This document shows, in pieces, positions 47,066 to 59,000 of a stretch of 64,000 nucleotides of DNA. Each line of letters begins with the position of its first letter. Within the stretch, counting starts at the first letter, position 1. The notes beneath the pieces are model-generated. The model made no database searches. It worked only from the letters and a program-made list of their open reading frames with translations, and was not told where the DNA came from. Source of the stretch: Cliona cf. orientalis (lineage: Eukaryota; Porifera; Demospongiae; Clionaida; Clionaidae); contig OZ005692.1 of assembly GCA_963930775.1 (NCBI GenBank), forward strand, positions 4,574,135 to 4,638,134, in the 5' to 3' direction. Position numbers and translations under genes: made by a program.

Positions 47066-50000
47066 CTAATGGAAAGACTCCTGTTGACCTGTGTTTAGAT
47101 GGTAGTATGCCTCCTTTAGTTCCATGAGCTGAGTGTGTGTTCCTGACTCTATGACCTGTCCCTCGTGGATGACAGCTATGACATCGGAATTGTAGATCGT
47201 CGAGAGCCGGTGAGCAATGACAATGGACGTTCGCCCCCGTCTGGCTTTGTCGAGAGCTTCTTGTACAATCTTCTCGCTCTCCGTGTCCAGGGCAGAGGTG
47301 GCTTCATCAAGAAGGAGGAGTTTTGGGTTGCGGACGAGAGCTCTTGCGATGGCAATTCTTTGCTTCTGTCCGCCACTCAGTTGGGCACCCTTGCTACCAA
47401 CATTAGTGGCATATCCCTATACAATAATACGCATAAACTTACTTCAATATTAGCATGTTTGGTATTATTTCATACTACAGTTATGATTTATCAATATTGG
47501 AAATCAATCTAGCAGATAATTTAGTTTACTTACCATGGGCAAGGATTCTATGAAATTGTGAATGTTAGCCGATTTTGCAGCGTCAATCATTTCTTCATCC
47601 GATACATCACGATGGAGAGCACCGTATCGAATATTCTCAGCAATGCTAGTATCAAACAGCACTGGCTCCTGAGGAACAATCCCAATCTGCTGACGAAGCC
47701 AACTCAAATTGAGACTCTTGACGTCTGATCCCTCCAAAGTCACATGACCACCCGCAGGGTCGTAGAAGCGCTCAACGAGTGAGACGAGGGTACTCTTGCC
47801 ACACCCACTCGGTCCAACAAGAGCTAGCGTCTGACCAGGTTGTATGGATACCGTTAGACCTTGGAGAACTTTGACCTTTGAGCGAGTGGGGTAGCTGAAG
47901 TGCACTGAATCAGCAGCGATACTTCCGTTCACCTTCTCCTGTGGATTGTGAAAATTAGGTTACTCATGCAACAAATAATATTATCATGGCAGAGAGAGAG
48001 AGATCGAGAGAGGGGGGGGGGGGGGAGAGAGAGAGAGATAGGGAGAAAGAGAGAGTTAGAGAGAGAGAAAGAACGACTTGGAGATAGTGAGAGAGAGGTT
48101 AGCTATACCAGTTTGATTCCCTTATCTCTAGAAACATCAATCTGGGGCTTCCTGTTAAGAAGAGACAAAATTCTGGAGGCTGATATTTTGGCCTTGGTCA
48201 AATCTGGAGCAATAGAGCTGACTTGACCAATGAAAGTTGCTGTGAAATAAACGGTTGATATAACCCTGCAACGGAATATGATCATAATGATTGTTTTGAC
48301 CTTTTAATTTAATGGATGCATGATTTTGCGAACCTGAAGGCTAGATCGTAAGTTATTCTTTCTTCAATTACCAAATGAGCACTGAGAGAATAGGCGGCAG
48401 AATGAATATAGAAGATAAGAGACTGACCTATACCAAGCATCAGTGCCTGTACAAATACACCCTTAATGTAGCTCCTGTGGATGGTGTGTGTGTGAGAGAG
48501 GGGGAGAGAGATAGAGAAGAGAGAGATAGAGAGAGAGAGTCTCAGAACAATTTCTTTTCCGCATTCTTGTAATAATATCCCTCCTCATCTATTAGCTCTC
48601 CAGATCATACCACTAAATAAATATAAGTTAGACACTGAAGCCAAGGGATCTACAGGATTTAGAATACTGAAGACACTAATATAAAATCCTGAAGGCGAAG
48701 CCTGAGGGTTTTATAAGTGTCTGAAGTATTCTAAAGACTGTAGATCTCATTGGCTGAAGTGTCTAACTTGTTTAGACTCTAGCATGCTGTTGCTTAGCAA
48801 CTTCTTGTATGTTGTTGCCTAAGGAACTAGCTTTCTAAGTAGAGGGATTCTAAGTAACGTAGAACCCTTGTTTTTAACCAATCAAATCACAATATTTGTG
48901 ACAACTAGAGTCTAATATAATAATAGCTAGCTCCGTGACATTAATATTACCTGAACGGTCCATTTAGAATGCCCATGTACTTGGAAGAAAAGTGTTGCTG
49001 TAGACCAAGACTGGTCACAGTATTAATCCCATCAATGGACTCCACAGCCGTATCTCCACTCTCTTCCAATTTTTTCTTGTCCTCGCGCGCTCGACTACCT
49101 AATAGGCGGATCTGGAAGTAGTTGGTCAGTGCTATCACTGGAAATGCCACAAGCAATAGTAGCGCGAGTTCCCATGTGGAGATGAAGGCGATGAGTATTC
49201 CAGCAATCAGGCTGCACAGAGCTTGGACGATGGTACCAAGGACAATACCAGTTGCCTGTGTGGGATAATAGGAGTAGACTATAGATAGCAGTGTATGGAA
49301 CTCCATCAGCATACAAATACATTTTGGTAGGCATACAAATCAGCTATGCTAATTGCAACTATTTTTGGATGACATCAATATTACCAATATTACCTGGGAG
49401 GCATAATTGCGGATTCTACGATAAATGGAATAGCTATAATATTATAGCTACTAACCCCTTTGACAGCCGCTGTATCGGAGGCCAGCCTAGTGAGTAGAGC
49501 CCCTGTGGAGTTAGCCTTCCTGTCGAACCAACCTGTCTCCTGTCTTAACATGGCCTTGAAACTGCGGTACCTCAGCCTCTTAGTTAGTCGCTCACCAGCC
49601 AAGGAGAGAGAGAAATTCTGAAAGAGTATATTATTATAAAAACTACATGATATAGTTAGCTATATATAGCCTAGGAAGACATAGTTACTGTAACAATTTA
49701 AATTATACTTGGCAAAATGCTGAAATTTCAATTGGCTGATCATAGTTCATAATAATATAGCAGTAATTCTATATAAAGGCCCAGGTGTTGGATTATGAGT
49801 TGAACTCAGGTCGTATATACTTATCCAATTAACCTTGTATGTACAGTCATGAGAACATAGTAGCTATTGGAAAGTACGTCAATTACTATAGAAGTGCTTG
49901 AATAATATGAGATATGATGTTATGATGAGCACAAACTGACTTACAGCAGCGAAGTAGAAGAAGAAGGCACCAATGGCTGCTCCGACAAATCCTCCAGACA

Positions 50001-53000
50001 CTCGAGTAATTCCACTCTCAATCGCTTCAGGATCACTCAGTCCATACAACTAAAAAAAAATGGTTCACATGGGATTTCAAATTATTGATAGACCAGGTCT
50101 AATAAAATTTACGTATTATGGGAAAATCCCAAAATGGACCAAAAACTCTATACTCAACAAGTCACCAAAATTTCCAAAAAATGTAGATTTTTCTCACAAT
50201 TTCAACTTACCCTCAGTACTTCACTCAAAGGAACCGCTATGAGTGGAAATAGGCAACCAATGAAAGCAGAGCAGACGATACCGACAAACACGAAGAGCCA
50301 ATCAGGTCGATTCAGCTTGAGAAGTTCCACAGCGAAGGCTGCACGAGACAAGGCTTTACGCTTTGAATCATCGCTGACTGATCCTCTGTCTTTGTCTTGG
50401 TGAGCGGCTTCGTCAGCAACACTTTCAGCCTCATCATCATCTCCCTATGAGAGTATAGCAAAATATTGATCATAGAACTCGATTCATTGACAATAGCATT
50501 TCAGTATGCAACTGTACTATTGAAAATCTGTAGATAATTCAGTAAAGCACTATACAACAGCCACTCTGGTTATACAAAATATTATTAATACAAGCTGCAA
50601 ATTCTCACTTCCAGGATATCCTCTTCTATTATATCACTGAGGTCATCAAAGTAAGCAGTTGGATTGCCCACCGAGCCACCTCCCAGTGTGGCTATTTCAA
50701 TTTGTGTTGACATGCGTCTAAACTGTGAACGCCTCCGGCTCGATATACCATCACCTGCACCACTGTGTTTGCGGCGCTGAGTTGGTCGACCAAATTTCTC
50801 TTTCTTGTGGTGCAGGGCCACTGATTGCTCGACAGCTTCTCTGAATCTGGCTAACATCTGCCGCCGTTGCTTGATGGACTTGTTCACAGCTTTTCTAAAT
50901 CTGGCCAGGGGTTGACCTGCCAGATATAATAATATTATTGAAGTATTCACTTTCAAGCACTAGTTAAGGTGGATAAGAAGGATTGAGCAGATTATTAAAT
51001 TTGAAAATTAAATGTCCGCAGAGCTTTGGACCATTGCACCATCAATGCTTATTTTCACCCGAAGATCTTATTTCAATCCATGTTAGGGCTTACATTAACA
51101 TGCTAATGTTTATACTTACTCAAATTTTTATCTTCCTCCTCATCGATTCTCTGAGCCATGACTAGTTCGTAATAGAGCCCCTTCCTCTCCAGCAGTTCAT
51201 GATGGCTACCGAGTTCCACAACTTTTCCTCCAGAAATCGCAACAATCACATCAGCCGTCTGAATAGTGGATAGCCTGTGTGCTATCACTATTGTGGTTCT
51301 TCCTTGCCTGGCCTTGTCCAAAGCCTCCTGAACTATCTTCTCACTCTGATTATCCAGGGCAGAGGTGGCTTCATCAAGAAGTAAGATTTTCGGATTTCGA
51401 ACGAGAGCTCGAGCGATGGCTATCCTTTGTTTCTGTCCGCCACTCAATTGGGCCCCTCTCTGGCCCACTTGAGTATCATAGCCGTCGGGCATTTTTGTGA
51501 TGAAGTCGTGAGCGTTTGAGTTTTTGGCGGCTTGTATGATATCGTCCATGGTGGCATCTTCGCGACCAAAGCCAATATTCTCGGCAATGGAGGCACTGAA
51601 GAGAACTGGCTCTTGACTCACTACTCCAATGTGTCTGCGCAGCCATTGAAGATTGTAGGATGAAATTTCTCGACCATCAATGGTTATCTTAAAGAGAAAA
51701 AAAAATGTTAACTAAGGTTATACAGTGCTATTTTAGTAGAATCAAGGGCTTATTGAAGGCACATATAGTTACTAGTTATAGTACCAAGTTAATTTTCCTT
51801 TGAAGGCATCTTAAAACATTTCTTCAAGTTCCGTGCTATAGTAACATAAAAGATAATTTTGTGCTTACCTGTCCACTTAAAGGGTTGTAGAATCGCTGAA
51901 TCAGCTGAATGGTGGTACTCTTGCCACACCCACTCGGTCCCACGAGGGCCACAGTCTGTCCTTCCTTGATCTCCAAATCAAGGCCGTTCAGAATCTATTA
52001 AGATTAAGTCACAATGATAAAGCTCATAGGAAATAGCTACATTGCGATTACCAGGTATCATGGAATTGTGTTACTAACAAACCTGAATATCTGTCGTAGT
52101 TGGATAGGCAAATTTAACATTGCTAAACTTGATGTCTCCATCTAAACGATCAGGGGTCTCCCCTTTATCAGCACTCCAATCAATCACTGGCTCCTAAAAT
52201 GCAACAAATGCACCAAGAATATGAATTTACTATGATGAAATGTAGCATTTTATTGTACCCTGTCAATTATGTCAAATACGACAGCAGCAGATCCCAGAGC
52301 TGTAGCGAATGCTTGAAGCTTTGGCAGTGCATTGCCGAGAGCAAAGCTACCTTTGATCACCGACAGGAATACAATAATGACGTCACCAGCAGATAGCTCA
52401 CAGCCCAAGATCAAGACCGACCCATACCTAATAACATAACATCATGGTTCAAATTTAATTAAGGCTTAATTAATAAAAGGCACTCATTCTTTAGCGACAC
52501 TTCAGCTTATTGAGCTCATCACAAATCTATTGAGATCATGCAGTTTGCATTTGATCCTGGCCAAAAAAATGCAGAAGTGCCAGAAACTTAAGTGATCTCA
52601 TGCTTCTGCTACGAAATTAATGTTAGTACTGACCACAGGCTGAGAGCATAAGTGGAGAAGAGGACAAAATAAAGAGCTCCTAGGACAAGATTGGAAAGGA
52701 AACTTTTCTTGTATCCTTCATTTCTAGTAAGTTTCAGCTGCTCGCCATATCTGCATTATGTATAATAATATCAAGTGAAAATTCAATTTTTAATCTGTGT
52801 ATGATTCCACTGAGAACTTAAATTTGCTGTGGGTACGCTAGTGGCACACTAAATAGGCAAACTATGTAGCTAGGTAAACTACAGAAAATTAAATCATGCT
52901 CTCTACAGATGTCATGATCAAAAGGAATGCCAATGAGTGGATACTGGCTATCAATTACTTCGTCACCATGGTAGCTCCCCAATCTCTTCGAAGCATGCAA

Positions 53001-56000
53001 AAAAATGTTCAATCTGAGGGAGGGGCTGATAACGATAGCTCCCTTCACTCTTGTGTGAACTATAATATTATTAGATTATTGTTCATACCTTTCAGCCTCT
53101 CTCTCCTCTCCTCCGAACGCTACAACCGTTCTGATACCTGATAGCACTTCTTCGGCGATGCCGCCTGCTGATGCGTACGCCCTCTGCTCACGAACCGTAA
53201 ACAATGCTATGATCTGTAAGAGAGCACATCTTCATTTTAGAATAATATTATGTTCAATAGAGATGGTACTAGAGTTATCTCTTTATGGGTCGATTCAGGC
53301 TGTAGCTGGTATTATTAATTCCGGAGTTAATATTATGTAGTATAGACTTCACTGTAGCCTCATCCCAAAGCATGGGCCCATCGATATTATTAAAAACAAA
53401 GAGAAGCTTGGATAATCTTGGATTCGGACAAGGCTAGGGCTCATGCACTTAGTTAATGCATTCCTTAACTATGGTCATAAAATTTAATACCTTTGTCAGC
53501 AGTATTCCCATCAAGACGAGAAGTGGCAGAGCAATAGACACAACGAGAACAAGTTTCCCGTTAGTGATAAAAGCGATCACAAAGCTTGCAATGAAGGTCG
53601 TAAGAAACTGTAGAAAGATGGCAACTTTATCTCCTATTCCAGAATGAATCTTTTCCACATCACTAAAGGAAGCAAAAAAAGGCTTATAATAATCAGCATG
53701 GACAGTTTAAGTAGCTAGTATTCAGTGTAGATAGCTATGAAAGATGTGATATGTATATTATTAACAGGCATGTACATTCCATTAATTTGGTCCTCGAGCC
53801 CTTACTTATAACACTGGGTGGTAGCTATTAATTCCCACGTGTAATTATCACTTTGCATAGTCAATCACTAATTAAGTCATGGCAATGCAGGAATCTCACT
53901 GCTTTGAGCCATGCAACAAAACCAGCTGTGTAGTAAATTGATCTGAGTAGACAGCATTATCTAGTGTTGTGGCTAATGATTAGGCCAAATAAAAGTTAGT
54001 TTCTCATCCCCGGCCCGCCTCTAGTTTTTCCTCCGCCTGACCACATTTTAATTAATATCATTAAAACTATCATTAAAAAATGCACGAGACATTACGTCAT
54101 AGACACGCCAATTTTACCGCAAGGCCACGTGAGTAGCTGTTTGCCAGCTGTTAGTCGTCCTTCAACCATTCGAGCTCGATCTATCATGGTTCTTGTGGTC
54201 CTCAGAATTCGAGATGGGGCCAAGACATTGAAAGAATGGTATGCTTGTGGCGTTCCTGAAACGACCACACTTATCGACGTGTATCTCGAATTCAGCTCAG
54301 GCTTCCTCGATAATTCGCTTCCACTAGCAGACGAGTATCGAACATCGGTGGAGGTGAGCATCGGCAGAACATTGTGGTTATTTTTAATGAAATCCATGAT
54401 GACATTTAATGATATTCATGACAAAAAATAAAATAAAAAGCCACCCTCCCGCCTGGGGAAATTCCTGAACATAGGATGAGAAACTAATAATCAATTTTGC
54501 TTGGCCTTAGCGCCAGCTACTAATTAAATTTTAGTTATTTAATTATAGTAAAGCATTCTTAGAAGTTGTTAGTGGCTGGCACCAAATTAAAAAGCTAAAC
54601 ATACCAGCTCAATTAAACTGCACATGTCACTATAATAGAATCACAGTGGTCAATAAAGAACCATGGTTACTCTTGTGGCAGAATTATCTTTAATTAGAAG
54701 CAAGGCTTTCCAGGAGTTATGGGATCACGTATATACTGCACGTCACCACAGATTCTGAACCACAGTGGTCAATGAAGAATCATGCATGGCTACTGTTGTA
54801 GTCCCAGATCCTTCAAGCCCTCTATATCTTCAATTGGAAGCAAGGCTTTCCATGAATTAATGGCAGAGGTACATTGCTACCTTGGAAAAAAATTTGTTTG
54901 TTGCAACTCCTAAATTTTTCCATTTTCATATGATTTATTATTATTATTATATATATACAACGAAAAATACTTTTCAGAGCGACAATTTTCTTATATAGTC
55001 CGTATCATTACATGAGGGCATGGATACGCGTCTTGGGAGCGCCCGGTTGCTATGAACGCGCAGCGTGGGCGGAGAGAAAGTCCGCACTACAAAGCTCAGG
55101 ATTGGTCAGAACTGTAGGGCCGTGTGCACAAAGAAGAGTGGCCTTAATGCCTCGGGCAAGAGCTACAGCTAGAGACGCATTTTGTCGATCGAACGATCAG
55201 CGCAAAAGCGCCGCACGTTTCGAGAGGCCGGCTTGCTGAGCAGGCGCTGGCGCTAGCCACAGAGCCTCAAGTGAAGCGAGAGGCAAGGTCTGTTCTTTGT
55301 CATACCTGTTAGTAGTCCGGTAACAACGTTAGAGCAGAGCGAGAACGTCGGGTCGTGGTGAAAATTACGTAAAATGGAAGAAAATCCCATGAGTCACTCA
55401 TGGGAAGGATTTACGTCTCTCTTGAATGGCGTAAATTCCCCGAAGGATAATCTTTTAAAGTTTATATACATGGGAATGATTTACGTACTTTTCTTTAAAG
55501 AGTAAAACCCTATCTGACTGGCATTTAACGAGAAATGCGTAAATCCTCCCCATGTATAGACACACATCTAACAAATTATTAAGGAAGGATTTACGCTGTG
55601 AGGTGCCCCTGTAATTAGGTGAATTTGACGTAATTCATTCCCATGTGTATAACAAAGGACCAAGGATTTCCAAGCATATGCATAGTAACTTCCACAATAA
55701 GAAGTGCGTAAATCCTCCCCATGTATAGACACACACCAAGCAGTTTATTAAGGAGGATTCACACAATGAGGAGCCCCTGTAATTAGGTAAAGTTGACGTA
55801 ATTCATTCCCATGTATCATCACAAAGGAGCAAGGATTTACAGGATACAACATTTTAGTATGCACAGAAAGCACATTAAACTAATACAATCATTATGGAGA
55901 TCGCCAATTAATTATAGATTGAATTAGATAAGCATAATTATTACATTATGACAGGTTTGCTTAATAACATTGTATGGCTTAGTCTGGTGAGCAGGAGAAA

Positions 56001-59000
56001 AGAGAGAATGGTCGAGTTAATCATGCATGTACGCCCGTATACTGGGGAATTTTTGGGGGGTCCAATTTTCGTGGCTTTCATGGGTATTATGTTATTAGTC
56101 CAATGAAAAATTATGTACAGTATAGAATGGATATGATTGCATGTACCTGTGAACATTATACCGTAAATTTGACCCCATTAAAAATTTTCACTGTAGTGTA
56201 CATACAACCATTTATCCAATGGCTTGTATCCAATATAGCTAAGCGTAAAAACCTGAGAATAAAATAAACAGGATTTTTTCGACTAGCTAGCTATATTGTG
56301 CACCTGGCTATTATCACTGATCTGTGCACTCAAAAAGCAAGCATATAGGGATGTATAGTGGATGTACATACAACCATTTGTCCAATGGCTTGTATGCAAC
56401 ATAAGCGTAAAAAACTGAGAACAAAATAAACAGGATTTTTATCGACTATAATAATTGTGCACCTAGCTATTATCACTGATCCGTGTGTCGACTCATACTC
56501 AAAAAGCAAGCATAGGGATGTATAATGGATGATTATCCCTACAAATATTTTTTGTGTACTTTTTGGCACTTTTATCTGGTACCACAGTAGCGATGTGGTC
56601 TGTAACGATAAATTCTAATAGACCCCCGCTTTTTTGTCCCCCCCCTCCCCCCCCCCCCCCACTTGCAATTGTCCATATAATTATTTGAAATATTTGGATC
56701 CCCGGCCCTTATAATAATATTATGGACCTTCCATGCATATTATCAACTATAGCAAAGATTCAGAAGGGTCAGAGGCTGGGTTCTGTGTATGAGTGGTTAG
56801 CAGGGTTAGTTTCTAGGGTCTATATGGCTACTAGGGTTAGTCTTCAGGATCTGCAAGGGGGGGGGGGGGATCCGAATATTTCGGGGGTCCAAATATCATG
56901 TGACAGGTCACCATCTGTAACTTTTTCAAACAGTTCATGAAAGGCCAGGCCAAACACTTCTTGAGACAGAGAAATAAATGCAAGACCGACTTTATTCTCT
57001 GATTTTTACACCTATATTATTGCATACAAACCCTGGGACATACAGTTAGATAATAATAAACACATGCATGGTTGTACATGTAGCTATGTGCATCGCAAAA
57101 ATTTTAGTGGAATCAAATTTTCATAGAAAGCCTATCATCAATTTTCACAGTATAATGTTCATGTGTGCAGGCAATCATGCCCATTTTACACTATACAAAA
57201 TTTTCGTGGGCTCGGATAATACCTATGAAAACCACGAAATTGGATCCCCAAGAATTTTCCTCTATACGGACATACATGCATGCATAGGAACATTAACTTG
57301 ACCATTCTCTCTTTTCTCCTGCTCACCAGACTAAGCCATACAATGTTATTAAGCAAACCTGTCATAATGTAATAATTATGCTTATCTAATTCAATCTATA
57401 ATTAATTGGCGATCTCCATAATGATTGTATTAGTTTAATGTGCTTTCTGTGCATACTAATGTTGTATCCTGTAAATCCTTGCTCCTTTGTGATGATACAT
57501 GGGAATGAATTACGTCAACTTTACCTAATTACAGGGGCTCCTCATTGCATAAATCCTTCCTTAATAAACTGCTTGGTGTGTGTCTATACATGGGAAGGAT
57601 TTACGCACTTCTTATTGTGAAAGTTACTATGCATATGCTTGGAAATCCTTGGTCCTTTGTTATACACATGGGAATGAATTACGTCAAATTCACCTAATTA
57701 CAGGGGCACCTCATGGCGTAAATCCTTCCTTAATAATTTGTTAGATATGTGTCTATACATGGGAAGGATTTACGCATTTCTCGTTAAATACCAGTCAGAT
57801 AGGGTTTTACTCTTTAATGAAAAGTACGCAAATCATTCCCATGTATATTAAAGTTTATCTTTCGGGGAATTTACGCCATTCAAGAGAGTCATAAATCCTT
57901 CCCATGAGTGACTCATGGGAAAAGTGACGTAAATCAATCCCATGAGTCACTCATGGGTTTGGTGACGTAAATCCTTCCCATGAGTCACTCATGGGATTTT
58001 CTTCCATTTTACGTAATTTTCTATCTGACCAGAACGTCGCCATTGCACACTTAGTTGGAGGGGTGTGGCCTCTGCAACCGCTTCCATTTGCGAATGCGCA
58101 CGGTACTAATGGGCTATTTTTGTGAGCATGTACTGTTATTAAATGCATAATCATGCATGCTAGCCACATTAGGCCAAGCAAAATTGATTATTAGTTTCTC
58201 ATCCTATGTTCCCCAGGTGGGAGGGTGGCTTTTTTTGTCATGAATATCATTAAATGTCATCATGAATTTCATTAAAAAAATCACAATGTTCTGCCGATGC
58301 TCGCCTCCACCGATGTTGTTCGATACTCGTCTGCTAGTGGAAGTGAATTATCGAGGAAGCCTGAGCTTAATTCGAGATACACGTCGATAAGTGTGGTCGT
58401 TTCAGGAATCGTCACTCTTTCTTCATAGATGTTATCCCTACATGGAATTCCCTATCTTCATTTGTGGTCAACAGCCCCTCTCCTAATATTTTCAAGAGTC
58501 GCCTTTCCCTTGCCTAATCTCCTTCATTCTCCCCTCCTATGCACATTTTGTGTCTTTTTTTGTCCTGTTTTGTCTACCCTTTGTGTTCCGTGGGAGGACT
58601 TCAATACTAGCCTCAGGCTAACCGTCCAACCACTATGCAATGCATTAAAATTTCATAGAGGAAAAAAAAACAAAAAACGCCACAAGCATACCATTCTTTC
58701 AATATCTTGGCCCCATCTCGAATTCTGAGGACCACAAGAACCATGATAGATCGAGCTCGAACGGTTGAAGGACGACAAATAGCTGGAAAACAGCTACCCA
58801 CGTGGCCTTGCGGTAAAATTGGCGCGTCTATGATGTAATGCCTCGTGCATTTTTTAATGATAGTTGTGATGATATTCATGAATTAAAATGTGGTCAGGCG
58901 AGGAAAAACTAGAGGCGGGCGGGGATGAGAAATTAATATTCAATTTTATTTGGCCTTATCCCATGATTGTGACATTAAACATACTTGTATATATACAACG

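Noticed and set aside
54129..54431. 100-codon frame in block X as a host exon of the ABCB gene
   Set aside because: It is on the opposite strand to ABCB, is duplicated and inverted at 58.3-58.8 kb, and interrupts no known domain of the transporter.
55012..55239. 75-codon frame with Arg/Ala-rich product, and its copy at 59041
   Set aside because: The two copies diverge with changes scattered over all codon positions and no domain is present; it is part of a CpG-rich repeat block.
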